Below are positions 32,110 to 41,196 of a DNA stretch of 64,000 bases, one piece after another. The DNA comes from Chromobacterium paludis (GTDB taxonomy: Bacteria > Pseudomonadota > Gammaproteobacteria > Burkholderiales > Chromobacteriaceae): the NCBI RefSeq assembly GCF_008275125.1, contig NZ_CP043473.1, positions 2,480,001 through 2,544,000 on the forward strand, in the 5' to 3' direction. Position numbers and translations under genes: made by a program. The notes under the pieces were generated by a model. It saw only the letters and a list, made by a program, of their open reading frames with translations, ran no database searches and was not told the origin of the DNA. The first letter of the stretch is position 1. Each line of letters begins with the position of its first letter.

Positions 32110-33882
32110 ATGACGACACAAAACCCCATCGAAGTGGCACGAGAAACCCTGAAGCAATTGTCTCTACGCAAACTGCTTCCCACGCCGGAAAACTTCGAAA
32201 GGGTTTACCACGAGTTGACGCAGACGCCGATGGCACGCGACAACAAGCTGGCCATCCTGCTGCTCCGCGCCCTGGAAACCCTGCCTCAGGACAACGTCCA
32301 GGCGAAAGTCACCTTCAACCGCCTGAAGCAGGTTTGCGACGACAATCGCTGGGAACAGGCGCCGCAGCTGATCATAGACTTTTTACGCAGCAGCTTCTCC
32401 AGTCAGCAACTAACGCAAAGCTGGGGTCTGCTGATCCAGAATTTGATCAAGAGCTGGGAAACCCGCCAGCCCGATCTGCCTCAACACCACAAGCAAAGCA
32501 CGCTCGACCGTGTGCTGATCAATTACGGCAGCCAGCCGGAAGAACTGAACCAGAAACTGGTGGCGCTGCTGCAAAACTGGAACGCAGCCCCCTCCGCCCG
32601 CGAAGCCATGCCCGCGCTCGAATCCGCCGCAGAGGGGGAAACAGGGCCGGCCCCAAGCAGCCCCGGCAGCTGGCAAGCCTGGCAGAGAACCCTGGCCTTC
32701 GCGCTCAAGCATGGGCTGGAGCCGCGCCTCGCCAGCTATCCGGAACTGGTCGACAATCTGGAGTCGCTGCTGCGCGAGCTGGACGGCATCGTCGAAGACG
32801 AGGCGCTGAACGCCTTCATGCCCAAGCTGCGCGCCTTCATGATCAAGCTGGAGCTGCAGTCGCAACAGGAAGGCCGCCTGGCGGTAGGACTGACGAATCT
32901 GCTCAAGCTGATGCTGGACAATATCGCCGAGCTGAACCGCTCCGACGACTATCTGCTGGGCCAGGTCAGCTCCCTGCAGGAAATGCTCAGTCAAGAGCCG
33001 CTGTCCATGCAGCAGATTTACCAGCTGGAAAGCAGCCTGAAGGAAGTGATACGCAAGCAAGGCATGCTGAAAAGCTCGCTGGACGAAGCCGCCAGCTCCT
33101 TGCGCGCCCTGCTGGACCGCTTCGTCAACCGCCTGGCAGCGATGACGGACAGCACCGACGAATTCCACGCCAAGATCCAGCATCACAGCGAGAAGCTCAA
33201 GCAAACCAGCAATGTGGACGACCTGGGCGGCATCATCAGCGCGCTGATGGAGGATACCTCGGTCATGCAGCTGGACCTGACCCGCTCCCGCGATGAATTG
33301 GTTTCCGCCAAGGAGCAGGTGGAGGCGGCGGAGCGCCGCATCCAAGAACTGGAGACCGCGCTGGAGGCTGCCAGCGCCAAGGTCAAGGAAGACCAGCTCA
33401 CCGGCGCCTACAACCGCCGCGGCCTGGCCGAATATTTCCAGCGCGAGATCAGCCGCGCCGAACGCACCGCCGCGCCGCTGTCCGTGGCGCTGATCGACGT
33501 GGACAACTTCAAGCAGCTGAATGACCGCTACGGCCACCTGGCCGGCGACGACGCGCTGAAGTATCTGGTCGACACCATCAAGCACAGCCTGCGCCCCGCC
33601 GACATCGTCGCCCGCTTCGGCGGCGAGGAGTTTGTCATCCTGATGCCCGATACCCCGGAACAGGAAGCGGTGCAAACCGTGCAGCGCCTGCAGCGCGAAC
33701 TGACCAAGACCTTCTTCCTGGCCAACAACGACAAGCTGCTGATCACCTTCAGCGCCGGCGTGGCGCGCTGGCATCTGGGCGAAAAAGAAACCGATGTGCT
33801 AGAGCGCGCGGACCATGCCATGTACCAGGCCAAGATCAACGGCAAGAACCGCGTCTGCTCCGCTGAAGAAGAACCCGTTTGA
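32110..33882 (+). CDS. Diguanylate cyclase with helical N-terminal domain
   Basis: A 590-residue protein. The first 420 residues are mostly helical with a coiled coil near 300-425 and show no membrane segment. The GGDEF domain (about 425-590) has DQLTGAYNRRGL, the active motif GGEEF at 504-508, and a clear inhibitory site RPAD at 495-498, so product inhibition is likely. ATG 32110 is preferred; an ATG at 32071 in the same frame adds 13 residues. The N-terminal helical type occurs in other proteobacterial cyclases but I cannot name its family. Confidence 0.9.
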   Translation: MTTQNPIEVARETLKQLSLRKLLPTPENFERVYHELTQTPMARDNKLAILLLRALETLPQDNVQAKVTFNRLKQVCDDNRWEQAPQLIIDFLRSSFSSQQLTQSWGLLIQNLIKSWETRQPDLPQHHKQSTLDRVLINYGSQPEELNQKLVALLQNWNAAPSAREAMPALESAAEGETGPAPSSPGSWQAWQRTLAFALKHGLEPRLASYPELVDNLESLLRELDGIVEDEALNAFMPKLRAFMIKLELQSQQEGRLAVGLTNLLKLMLDNIAELNRSDDYLLGQVSSLQEMLSQEPLSMQQIYQLESSLKEVIRKQGMLKSSLDEAASSLRALLDRFVNRLAAMTDSTDEFHAKIQHHSEKLKQTSNVDDLGGIISALMEDTSVMQLDLTRSRDELVSAKEQVEAAERRIQELETALEAASAKVKEDQLTGAYNRRGLAEYFQREISRAERTAAPLSVALIDVDNFKQLNDRYGHLAGDDALKYLVDTIKHSLRPADIVARFGGEEFVILMPDTPEQEAVQTVQRLQRELTKTFFLANNDKLLITFSAGVARWHLGEKETDVLERADHAMYQAKINGKNRVCSAEEEPV

Positions 33883-33902
33883 TACCGCGCCGGTCGGCAT
33901 GC

Positions 33903-33931
33903 AAAAAAGGGATGGCGCGCCATCCCTTTTT
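33903..33931. terminator. Bidirectional terminator between the cyclase gene and rnfH
   Basis: AAAAAGGGATGG-CGCG-CCATCCCTTTTT is a perfect stem with A and T runs on both sides, so it can end both converging transcripts. Confidence 0.88.
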
Positions 33932-33951
33932 GCTTACGCCCAGACGGCCAC

Positions 33952-34260
33952 TCAGCCGCCTTTCTTCATTTTCTTGCCGGCCTCCGCGCGCTGGCGCCTC
34001 ACTTCCTTCGGGTCCGCCAACAGCGGTCGGTATATTTCCACCCGGTCGCCTTCGCGCAACAAGGCATCCGGCTTGGCGACCTTGCCGAAAATACCCAGCT
34101 TCAGCGCAGATTCGTCCAGCTCTGGACACTCAGGTAGGATGCCGGACGCGCGCACCGCGTCCAGCGCGCTAGCGCCTGCCGGCAGCGCCAACGCGCGCAG
34201 CCATTGCTTGTCCGGCATGGCATACGCCACTTCGACGTTCAGCATTTCAGTCATCGCCAT
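33952..34260 (-). CDS. rnfH: RnfH family protein (UPF0125)
   Basis: A 102-residue ubiquitin-fold protein. MLNVEVAYAMPDKQWLRAL, KLGIFGKVAKPDALLREGDRVEIYRPLLADPKEVRRQRA are typical of the family; the role is not settled. The start is either 34260 or 34254; both overlap the end of ratA, and GGAGG lies closer to 34260. Adjacent ratA-rnfH is a conserved pair. Confidence 0.9.
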   Translation of the reverse strand: MAMTEMLNVEVAYAMPDKQWLRALALPAGASALDAVRASGILPECPELDESALKLGIFGKVAKPDALLREGDRVEIYRPLLADPKEVRRQRAEAGKKMKKGG

Positions 34261-34690
34261 ACTTTCTATCGGCCTCCTTGATGAAGGCGTCCACCAACGT
34301 GCTGGAGATATGGCCAAACACCGGCCCTATGATTTTCTCCAGGATGCGGCTGGAAAACTGGTAACGCAGGCTGAACTCAATCTTGCAGCCGAAGTCACCC
34401 AGGGGCTTGAAGTGCCACAAGCCTTCCAAAAATTCGAACGGCCCATCCACCAGCTCCATGCGGATGGATTCGTTCTCCACATTGTGATTGCGCGTGGTGA
34501 AGTGCTGCTTCACCTTCAGGTAATCGATATGCAGGCTGGCCACCACTTGGCCGCCCTCGCGCGACAGTACCTCGGTTTTTCCGCACCAGGGCAGGAAACG
34601 GCTGTAATGCTCGATATCGTCCACCAGCGCGTACATTTGCGCCGGCGTGTGCGCCACCAGGACGCTTTTCTCGACTTGCTGCATCGGCAA
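34247..34690 (-). CDS. ratA: RatA/COQ10-type START-domain protein
   Basis: A 147-residue helix-grip protein. VEKSVLVAHTPAQMYALVDDIEHYSRFLPWC is the diagnostic N-terminal block. In E. coli the protein was described as a ribosome-association toxin, while homologues are coenzyme-Q binding; the sequence does not decide between these. It is divergent from smpB, a common arrangement. Confidence 0.9.
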   Translation of the reverse strand: MPMQQVEKSVLVAHTPAQMYALVDDIEHYSRFLPWCGKTEVLSREGGQVVASLHIDYLKVKQHFTTRNHNVENESIRMELVDGPFEFLEGLWHFKPLGDFGCKIEFSLRYQFSSRILEKIIGPVFGHISSTLVDAFIKEADRKYGDD

Positions 34691-34837
34691 AAACCCGGCG
34701 CGGCCGGGGTCTCGGATTGGAAATCAAAGCACAATTCTAACAAAAACCGCCCCGCTCCGCCTTGACCCTGCCCGTTGGCAGTCTCTCCACATCAAGCCAC
34801 TGAAAAGGCACGACTTTGGTTGCGCGCCGGCTTCTGC

Positions 34838-34843
34838 TACAAT
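34838..34843 (+). promoter_or_regulatory. Probable -10 box of smpB
   Basis: TACAAT lies 26 bp before the smpB start. The -35 match (TTTGGT at 34815-34820, 17 bp upstream) is weak. Confidence 0.4.
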
Positions 34844-34869
34844 GGCGGATTCAAAGGAACCCGCCACAC

Positions 34870-35325
34870 ATGAGCATCATCCAGAACCGCAAGGCTTTCC
34901 ACGACTACTTCATCGAGGAAAAACTCGAGGCCGGGCTTGTGCTGGAAGGGTGGGAGGTCAAGGCCATCCGCGCCGGCCGCGTTCAGCTCAAGGAAAGCTA
35001 CGTGGACTGGAAAAACGGCGCCTTCTGGCTGACAGGCTGCCACATCACCCCGCTGCAATCCGCCTCCACCCACGTCAAGCCGGACCCGGTGCGCCCGCGC
35101 AAGCTCTTGATGTCCCAGGCCGAAATCAACCGTTTCATCGGCAAGGTGGAACGCGCCGGCTACACCATGATGGCGCTGGACCTGCACTACACCAAGGGTA
35201 ATATCAAGGTCGAAGTGGGCCTGGCCAAGGGCAAGAAGCTGCACGACAAGCGCGATACCGAAAAAGACCGCGAATGGCAGCGCGAAAAGCAACGCATGAT
35301 GAAGAACCAGCGGGGCGCGGCATGA
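34870..35325 (+). CDS. smpB: SsrA-binding protein SmpB
   Basis: A 151-residue partner of tmRNA in ribosome rescue. [35 protein letters not shown] and the basic tail [19 protein letters not shown] are typical. The tmRNA gene itself is not in this window. It overlaps the next gene by ATGA. Confidence 0.96.
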   Translation: MSIIQNRKAFHDYFIEEKLEAGLVLEGWEVKAIRAGRVQLKESYVDWKNGAFWLTGCHITPLQSASTHVKPDPVRPRKLLMSQAEINRFIGKVERAGYTMMALDLHYTKGNIKVEVGLAKGKKLHDKRDTEKDREWQREKQRMMKNQRGAA

Positions 35326-35672
35326 AGCGCGGCGCCGCTCTGCCCATCGCCTTGATCTGCATAGGCGGCGTCTGGCTGCTGAAAAGCGCCGCCTGGCTCC
35401 CCAACACCCCCACCCTGCTCGCCCTGCTGCTGTTCGCGGCGGGCGTGTTGCTATTCGCCGTCGACGGCTTCAACAAATCCACCCTGGTCAGCAGCCCGTT
35501 GCTGGCCTACGCCGGCGCCAGCATCTACGCCATGGACCAGCTCAATCTGGCCGCCAGCCATTTCATGGCCTTCGGCATGGTCTTGGCCGGCGTATTGCTG
35601 CTGATCGCGCGCAGCGACCGCGTGCCGGAACGACGGGAACCGCCCCGCCGCTTCCCGCGGCAAGACGATTAA
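35322..35672 (+). CDS. Small integral membrane protein, unknown function
   Basis: A 116-residue protein with about four hydrophobic segments (near residues 6-22, 29-45, 54-70 and 75-92) and a charged Arg-rich C-terminus. I do not recognise a family. It starts in the smpB stop (ATGA), so it is probably translated together with smpB. Confidence 0.75.
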   Translation: MKRGAALPIALICIGGVWLLKSAAWLPNTPTLLALLLFAAGVLLFAVDGFNKSTLVSSPLLAYAGASIYAMDQLNLAASHFMAFGMVLAGVLLLIARSDRVPERREPPRRFPRQDD

Positions 35673-35764
35673 TCGATTTTGGGCCAGCCGCCTGAAATCA
35701 CAGAATTATTCCCAGCATTGACGATAATGGCCTTAACGGCCTGCATTACTTTTCAAGGATAGGC

Positions 35765-37342
35765 ATGGACAAGATCCTCATTCTCGACTTCGGCTCCCAG
35801 GTCACCCAGCTGATCGCCCGCCGCGTACGCGAAGCTCACGTTTACTGTGAGCTTCATTCTTTCGACATGCCCATCGAAGAGATCCAGGCCTTCGCGCCTA
35901 AAGCCATCATTCTGTCCGGCGGCCCCAACTCGGTATACGAGTCCGACTACCAGGCCGACCCCAAGCTGTTCGAGCTGGGCGTGCCGGTGCTGGGCATCTG
36001 CTACGGCATGCAGTTCATGGCCCAAACCCTGGGCGGCAAAGTGGAAAGCGGCGACAAGCGCGAGTTCGGCTACGCCCAGATCAAGGCGCGCCACCACTCC
36101 AAGCTGCTGGAAGGCCTGCAAGACCAAGTGGACGACGCCGGCAACGGCTTCCTCGACGTGTGGATGAGCCACGGCGACAAAGTCACCGCGCTGCCGGCCG
36201 GCTTCCAGGTGATCGCCGAAACCCCGTCCTGCCCGTACGCGGCGATGGCGGATGAGGCCCGCGGCTTCTACGGCGTGCAGTTCCACCCGGAAGTGACCCA
36301 CACCAAGCGCGGCACCGAAATGATCCACCGCTTCGTGCTGCACATCGCCGGCTGCAAACCCAGCTGGACCATGCCCAACTACATCGACGAAGCCGTGAAG
36401 AAGATCCGCGAGCAAGTCGGCGACGAGGAAGTCATCCTCGGCCTGTCCGGCGGCGTGGACTCCTCCGTGGCCGCCGCGCTGATCCACCGCGCCATCGGCG
36501 ACCAGCTGACCTGCGTCTTCGTCGACCACGGCCTCTTGCGCCTGAACGAAGGCAAGATGGTGATGGAAATGTTCGCCCAGAACCTGGGCGTCAAAGTGGT
36601 GCATGTGCAGGCCGAAGCCGACTTCATGGCCAAGCTGGCCGGCGAGTCCGACCCGGAGAAGAAGCGCAAGATCATCGGCGCCGAATTCATCGAAGTCTTC
36701 GACCGCGAATCCGGCAAGCTGACCAACGCCAAGTGGCTGGCCCAGGGCACCATCTACCCGGACGTGATCGAATCGGCCGGCGCCAAAACCAAGAAGGCCC
36801 ACACCATCAAGAGCCACCACAATGTGGGCGGCCTGCCGGAAGACATGAACCTGAAGCTCTTGGAGCCGCTGCGCGAGCTGTTCAAGGACGAAGTCCGCCA
36901 GCTGGGCGTGGCGCTCGGCCTGCCGCACGACATGGTCTACCGCCACCCCTTCCCGGGTCCGGGCCTGGGCGTGCGCATCCTGGGCGAAGTGAAGAAGGAA
37001 TACGCCGACCTGCTGCGCCAGGCCGACGCCATCTTCATCGAAGAGCTGCGCAACACTGTCGACGAGAAGACCGGCAAGAACTGGTACGAACTGACCAGCC
37101 AGGCCTTCGCCGTGTTCCTGCCGGTGAAGTCCGTCGGCGTGATGGGCGACGGCCGCACCTACGACTACGTGGTGGCATTGCGCGCCGTGGTGACCAGCGA
37201 CTTCATGACCGCCCACTGGGCGGAGCTGCCCTACAGCCTGCTGGGCCGCGCGTCCAACCGCATCATCAATGAGGTCAAGGGCATCAATCGCGTGGTTTAC
37301 GACGTCAGCGGCAAGCCGCCGGCGACGATTGAGTGGGAATGA
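35765..37342 (+). CDS. guaA: GMP synthase (glutamine-hydrolysing)
   Basis: A 525-residue enzyme that converts XMP to GMP. The amidotransferase half has the nucleophile in [10 protein letters not shown] and the histidine in QFHPEVTHT; the PP-loop is [13 protein letters not shown]. The last four codons (IEWE) and the stop lie inside the island's left attachment repeat, so the coding end is kept intact by the insertion, but the original downstream terminator now lies beyond 46.2 kb. Confidence 0.98.
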   Translation: MDKILILDFGSQVTQLIARRVREAHVYCELHSFDMPIEEIQAFAPKAIILSGGPNSVYESDYQADPKLFELGVPVLGICYGMQFMAQTLGGKVESGDKREFGYAQIKARHHSKLLEGLQDQVDDAGNGFLDVWMSHGDKVTALPAGFQVIAETPSCPYAAMADEARGFYGVQFHPEVTHTKRGTEMIHRFVLHIAGCKPSWTMPNYIDEAVKKIREQVGDEEVILGLSGGVDSSVAAALIHRAIGDQLTCVFVDHGLLRLNEGKMVMEMFAQNLGVKVVHVQAEADFMAKLAGESDPEKKRKIIGAEFIEVFDRESGKLTNAKWLAQGTIYPDVIESAGAKTKKAHTIKSHHNVGGLPEDMNLKLLEPLRELFKDEVRQLGVALGLPHDMVYRHPFPGPGLGVRILGEVKKEYADLLRQADAIFIEELRNTVDEKTGKNWYELTSQAFAVFLPVKSVGVMGDGRTYDYVVALRAVVTSDFMTAHWAELPYSLLGRASNRIINEVKGINRVVYDVSGKPPATIEWE

Positions 37343-37350
37343 TCCCACGT
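37328..37350 (+). repeat. Left attachment site attL (guaA 3' end)
   Basis: The first copy of the 23-bp repeat. It covers the last four guaA codons and the stop. Its core GTGGGAATGATCCCAC is a dyad of 6-bp arms around ATGA, as expected for integrase core sites. Confidence 0.9.
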
Positions 37351-37389
37351 CTGGCAGTGGCTGGCATCGACAGGCACTAAAAGACAGCT

Positions 37390-37415
37390 AAGCCCGCGAT
37401 TTTGCGGGCGTTTTT
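37390..37415 (+). terminator. Terminator following guaA at the island's left end
   Basis: AGCCCGC-GATTTT-GCGGGC then GTTTTTGTCTTTTT. Confidence 0.8.
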
Positions 37416-37520
37416 GTCTTTTTGTGCGGCACTGGCTGGCAGCCTCAGGCATGTCCAAGCAGACTTTTTTCATGGCATTTCGGATGGTACTATGTGCCTT
37501 GGATGCCATGATTCGTTTCG

Positions 37521-37624
37521 ATACCATGCCACGAGGGTGCAGGGTGACATGGTATTGAGATTGCCTAAGTGATTGATTTGTAAGGAATAGATCGCCTCGC
37601 AGGGGTCTGTCTCTAGCATGGTAT
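37521..37624. repeat. CATGGTAT repeats at the island's left end (probable integrase arm sites)
   Basis: The octamer occurs three times: inverted at 37521-37528 (ATACCATG), direct at 37548-37555 and 37617-37624. The last reads CATGGTATCGG and lies 25 bp before the integrase start, so binding there could also control int. Matching copies sit at the right end. Confidence 0.6.
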
Positions 37625-37648
37625 CGGCGACCAATAGGAACCGAGAAC

Positions 37649-38857
37649 ATGCTGACTGATACCAAGCTGCGCAGCCTGAAGGCGCAGGACAAGCTCTACA
37701 AGGTGAACGACCGTGATGGCCTCTATGTGGCCGTCACTCCGGCCGGGGCGATCTCTTTTCGCTACAACTACTCGATCAATGGTCGGCAAGAGACCATCAC
37801 CTTCGGCCGCTATGGCATCGGAGGGATCACCCTTGCCGAAGCTCGCGAGCAACTGGCAGACGCCAAGAAGATGATCGCCAGCGGCAAGTCGCCGGCGAAG
37901 GAGAAGGCGCGAGACAAGGCCCGCGTCAAGGATGCAGAGACCTTCGGCGCATGGGCCGAGAAGTGGCTGCGCGGCTACCAGATGGCCGACTCCACCCGAG
38001 ACATGCGTAGAGCGGTCTATGAGCGCGAGCTGAAGCCGAAATTCGGCAACCAGAAGCTGGTCGAAATCACCCACGAAGACCTGCGGGCGTTGACTGATGC
38101 CATCGTGGAGCGCGGCGCACCAGCCACAGCTGTCCACTCCCGCGAAGTGGTCCTGCAGGTCTACCGCTGGGCCATCGAGCGCGGCCAGAAGGTCGAGAAC
38201 CCGGCAGAACTGGTGCGGCCGACCACCATCGCCAAGTTCGAACCGCGCGACCGGGCGTTGACGCCAGATGAGATCGCGCTGATGTACCAGTACATCGAGC
38301 GCATTGGCACTACACCATCCATTCGGGCGGCGGCCAAGCTGTTGTTGCTGACGATGGTCCGCAAGAGTGAGCTGACCAACGCGACCTGGAGCGAGGTCAA
38401 TTTCAGCGAGGCGCTGTGGACGATTCCCAAGGAGCGGATGAAGCGACGCAACCCGCATCTGGTCTTCCTGTCCCGCCAAGCACTGGACATCTTCATTGCG
38501 CTGAAGACCTTTGCCGGCGGTTCGGACTATGTGTTGCCGTCTCGGTATGACTCGGATACGCCAATGAGCAGCGCCACGCTCAACCAGGTGCTGACGCTGA
38601 CGTACAGGCTTGCGCAGAAGGAGGGAAAGCCTCTCGGCAAGTTTGGGCCGCATGACCTGCGGCGAACGGCCAGCACGCTATTGCACGAGGCTGGCTACAA
38701 CACGGACTGGATTGAGAAAAGCCTTGCCCACGAGCAGCGCGGTGTGCGGGCGGTCTACAACAAGGCCGAATACCGTGAGCAACGCACGGCCATGCTGCAG
38801 GACTGGGCAAACATGATTGATGAGTGGGTCCTCAAACGGCCCCTGCAAGGGGCGTGA
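37649..38857 (+). CDS. int: P4-type tyrosine integrase of the guaA island
   Basis: A 402-residue site-specific recombinase. The N-terminal DUF4102 arm-binding domain (MLTDTKLRSLKAQDKLYKVND) is followed by a core-binding domain (about 95-190) and a catalytic domain. The active-site set is R238 (MVRKSEL), H335-x-x-R338 (HDLRRT), H361 and Y370. All are present, so it should be active. It lies 0.3 kb inside attL and reads into the island, the usual layout. Confidence 0.95.
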   Translation: MLTDTKLRSLKAQDKLYKVNDRDGLYVAVTPAGAISFRYNYSINGRQETITFGRYGIGGITLAEAREQLADAKKMIASGKSPAKEKARDKARVKDAETFGAWAEKWLRGYQMADSTRDMRRAVYERELKPKFGNQKLVEITHEDLRALTDAIVERGAPATAVHSREVVLQVYRWAIERGQKVENPAELVRPTTIAKFEPRDRALTPDEIALMYQYIERIGTTPSIRAAAKLLLLTMVRKSELTNATWSEVNFSEALWTIPKERMKRRNPHLVFLSRQALDIFIALKTFAGGSDYVLPSRYDSDTPMSSATLNQVLTLTYRLAQKEGKPLGKFGPHDLRRTASTLLHEAGYNTDWIEKSLAHEQRGVRAVYNKAEYREQRTAMLQDWANMIDEWVLKRPLQGA

Positions 38858-39077
38858 TGCCGGGGCGCAATGCATGAGCGCCAGAAGACCGTCGCGCCTC
38901 GATCCATTGCTCCACCTCGGCCAGGTCCCACGCTACGTTCCGGCTGGTAAGTGCAATGCGGCGCGGGAATTCCCCACGCTGCTCCATGTTGAAGATCGTG
39001 CGCTCGGAAAGCGGGATCATCGCCAGCAGCTTCTTGCGGTTGATGAGTGTCTTGGTGTAAACCTCTTCGATCTGCAT
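38832..39077 (-). CDS. AlpA-like excisionase/regulator
   Basis: An 81-residue winged-helix protein. LINRKKLLAMIPLSERTIFNMEQRGEFPRRIALTSR... WDLAEVEQWIEARR is the AlpA pattern. AlpA proteins control island integrases and help excision. The 3' end overlaps the integrase 3' end by 26 bp on the other strand. An upstream ATG at 39125 is possible, but the domain begins just after 39077. Confidence 0.88.
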   Translation of the reverse strand: MQIEEVYTKTLINRKKLLAMIPLSERTIFNMEQRGEFPRRIALTSRNVAWDLAEVEQWIEARRSSGAHALRPGITPLAGAV

Positions 39078-39207
39078 AACTACGATTCCATGCGTTCGAT
39101 AACGGCTCCAAGAATGCCTTGGCATGGAGTAAGGTGCAGCTTATTAAGTTATCGTTATGGTTGACAACTTGTCGCGCGTTCGTTGTTACACGCGCAGGAG
39201 ATTGGCG

Positions 39208-39423
39208 ATGGAAAAGCAATGCGTGTACACGGCACCGAACGGCGACGATGTTGGTGCGTTTCGGGAGGATGCGCTGTCTTTGAGTGACGCATTGGCGGCG
39301 TCTGCTTGCGCGCCAAATTTTATATTTCAGATCGACGCGATGATGTCCGACCTGCTGGATGGTATGCGGCGACAAAGTGCTGATGCGTTACTACGCAAGG
39401 AAATTGGCAGTCGTTTGGTTTAG
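39208..39423 (+). CDS. Hypothetical island protein, 71 residues
   Basis: The start at 39208 has AGGAG nine bases upstream. The sequence MEKQCVYTAPNGDDVGAFRE... shows no domain I know. It is soluble and mildly acidic. It is divergent from the AlpA-like gene. Confidence 0.55.
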   Translation: MEKQCVYTAPNGDDVGAFREDALSLSDALAASACAPNFIFQIDAMMSDLLDGMRRQSADALLRKEIGSRLV

Positions 39424-39494
39424 TCGGAGGTCGGAAAACGCCGGGTAAGGCGTGTACACGCATTCACTTTGGTGATTTTTCGGTGCGGTAGCCG

Positions 39495-39848
39495 CTACGA
39501 TACGTTGCTCAGATGGTCTAGCCGATATTCTTGCGGGACGGAGTGAAGGGCTTTAGAAATTGCTTGTCGTTCTATACCGAGTTGTCGCGCTACCGCGGAC
39601 TGATTCATACCTGAATATAAGAGCGCGATGATCTCTTTTTTCCGGTCGGAAATGTGGTTATTCACGAGCATGCGCGCCTCCCACCGAAGCCGGGTTTCCA
39701 ATGTATCAATTCGATCTGGTGGTTGTTGCTCATACGTTAGGCTACGATGAACCGACAGCAGCCGAATATATTCATCCACCGCCGGGTTTCCCGACTTGGC
39801 ATAGGCCGCAGCGGTGCCAGCCCAACTTGACACATCCATCAAACACAT
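39495..39848 (-). CDS. Small helix-turn-helix protein of the island
   Basis: A 117-residue protein whose C-terminal part (KKEIIALLYSGMNQSAVARQ then LGIERQAISKALHSV) is a clear HTH of the RNA-polymerase sigma-4/LuxR or transposase-type. The N-terminal part is unknown. It overlaps the divergent frame at 39814-40077, so one of the two starts is probably further in. Confidence 0.6.
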   Translation of the reverse strand: MCLMDVSSWAGTAAAYAKSGNPAVDEYIRLLSVHRSLTYEQQPPDRIDTLETRLRWEARMLVNNHISDRKKEIIALLYSGMNQSAVARQLGIERQAISKALHSVPQEYRLDHLSNVS

Positions 39849-40077
39849 TCTCGATGATGACGCGGAGGAATTGGGCTGCGGCCAGGTTCACTACGCCTTG
39901 GAGCTAGGAGGCCAGCTTTTCCTAGTCTGGAACGACATGGACAGCGGGTCCATGATCGTTTCGCCGGTCGAGCATTGGGACTTGGAAAACCTGCTTGATG
40001 CAATTGATGACCCGATGCCGGTGCTTTCGTTTGCTGAAATTGAGGCATCAGCCCTGACGGCCAAGGCAACTCATTGA
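39814..40077 (+). CDS. Hypothetical island protein, about 87 residues
   Basis: An acidic protein (LDDDAEELGCGQVHYALELG, WDLENLLDAIDDPMPV) of unknown family. The first possible start is the GTG at 39814, without a good ribosome binding site; the true start is uncertain because of the overlap with the divergent HTH gene. It is followed after 53 bp by a HicB-like gene. Confidence 0.5.
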   Translation: MPAQLDTSIKHILDDDAEELGCGQVHYALELGGQLFLVWNDMDSGSMIVSPVEHWDLENLLDAIDDPMPVLSFAEIEASALTAKATH

Positions 40078-40130
40078 AACCCAAAATGACCAAACGCCGC
40101 CAATAAGCCGGCGGCGCGGGAGAAATACTA

Positions 40131-40472
40131 ATGGCGTTTTTTATGACCTATCTGGTGGATGAAGTCAACGGTGGCATTCGGGCAAGCTTGCCAGACTTCA
40201 ATCTTTACACATTCGCCTCGGCGGTTTCCGAGGTGCCTGTCAGGTTGCAGGAAGCCATCGCCGCCGGATACCACGGCAAAGAGCCAAAATCATCTGGGCT
40301 GGATGACCTGAAGGATGATCCTCGCTATCAGGGCGGATGGTGGCTTTGGCTCAACATTGACGTGGACGATTTACCCGCGCGGCGGCGCAGCAGGAAGGCG
40401 GCAAGCCACAAGCGTTCCAAGGGGCCAGGTCGTCGCGGTGACGCCCAGAGCGGGGCTGCCAGATCGGCCTGA
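40131..40472 (+). CDS. HicB-like protein, orphan
   Basis: A 113-residue protein. YLVDEVNGGIRASLPDFNLY, SAVSEVPVRLQEAIAA, and WWLWLNIDVDDLP follow the HicB antitoxin core. The usual DNA-binding C-terminus is replaced by a basic tail (RRRSRKAASHKRSKGPGRRG). No hicA toxin gene lies beside it. AGGAG lies before the ATG. The assignment is by eye and uncertain. Confidence 0.55.
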   Translation: MAFFMTYLVDEVNGGIRASLPDFNLYTFASAVSEVPVRLQEAIAAGYHGKEPKSSGLDDLKDDPRYQGGWWLWLNIDVDDLPARRRSRKAASHKRSKGPGRRGDAQSGAARSA

Positions 40473-40505
40473 ACACTTCAGGCTCTGAGTGTCATCCCTT
40501 TGTTC

Positions 40506-40524
40506 ACAAAACGGTCGTTTTTTG
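40506..40524. promoter_or_regulatory. Dyad upstream of the serine recombinase
   Basis: ACAAAA-CGGTCG-TTTTTTGT, about 90 bp before the recombinase gene. It may be part of a res-type crossover or operator site. Confidence 0.35.
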
Positions 40525-40611
40525 TACGGTTAGAAGCATGTGCTGTAGCGCTGGCCCATGATATTTTGAAGTGTTAGAATTCCCGTCCACTTTTCTATGG
40601 TGTGAAAACGT

Positions 40612-41172
40612 ATGGGAAAGTTGCGTTTGGGCTATGCCCGCGTATCGACTGACGATCAAACGACCGCGCTGCAGGCGGATGCTTTGCAGCGAGCGGGGTG
40701 TCATCGCGTCTATCAGGACACAGCGAGTGGCAAGTCTGGTGTGGCCCGCCCGCAGTTGGAAGAGTGCTTGGCCGACTTGCGCGAGGGCGACACCCTCGTC
40801 GTTTGGCGTCTGGATCGGCTAGGGCGAAGCCTGCCTGACCTTGTGCGTATCGTCACTGAGTTGGTTGAACGTGGGGTTGGCTTTGAGTCGCTGACCGAGA
40901 AGATCGAAACAACGAACGCATCAGGCAAGCTGATGTTTCATCTCTTTGCCGCGCTAGCTGAGTTTGAGCGAAATCTGATCCGCGAGCGTACCAAGGCTGG
41001 TCTTACCGCAGCACGTGCGCGTGGTCGCTTGGGCGGTAGGAAGCCCAAGTTGGACGCCAAGCAGATCAGGCACATTAAAGCGCTGCTTAATGACCCGAAG
41101 ACTAGCGTCACAGAGTTGGCGCGCGACTACGGGGTGTCCCGCACGACAATCTATAAACACTGCGGTGTTTAG
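40612..41172 (+). CDS. Serine recombinase (resolvase/invertase family)
   Basis: A 186-residue small serine recombinase. YARVSTDDQ holds the catalytic serine, LVVWRLDRLGRSLPDLV and FAALAEFERNLIRERT are catalytic-domain blocks, and the C-terminal HTH is TELARDYGVSRTTIYKHC. It looks complete. There is no Tn3-type transposase nearby. It ends 24 bp before the ABC-3C nuclease gene on the same strand, so it may head that operon. Confidence 0.93.
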   Translation: MGKLRLGYARVSTDDQTTALQADALQRAGCHRVYQDTASGKSGVARPQLEECLADLREGDTLVVWRLDRLGRSLPDLVRIVTELVERGVGFESLTEKIETTNASGKLMFHLFAALAEFERNLIRERTKAGLTAARARGRLGGRKPKLDAKQIRHIKALLNDPKTSVTELARDYGVSRTTIYKHCGV

Positions 41173-41196
41173 CTAGCTGAAGGAAATGGGAGCCCA

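Noticed and set aside
34247..34690. A RatA-RatB toxin-antitoxin module
   Set aside because: RatA/RnfH adjacency is a conserved housekeeping arrangement and homologues are COQ10-like; toxin function cannot be claimed from sequence.
35753..37348. A 531-codon frame antisense to guaA
   Set aside because: Shadow of guaA; His/Gly/Val-rich with no family.
37343..37648. A tRNA gene as the island's integration target
   Set aside because: No cloverleaf was found; the direct repeat lies in the 3' coding end of guaA instead.
39814..40472. A complete HicAB toxin-antitoxin pair
   Set aside because: Only a HicB-like protein is visible; the neighbouring 87-residue protein does not have the HicA fold pattern.
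40612..41172. Part of a Tn3-family transposon
   Set aside because: The resolvase is intact, but no transposase or terminal 38-bp inverted repeats were seen; only a recombinase can be claimed.
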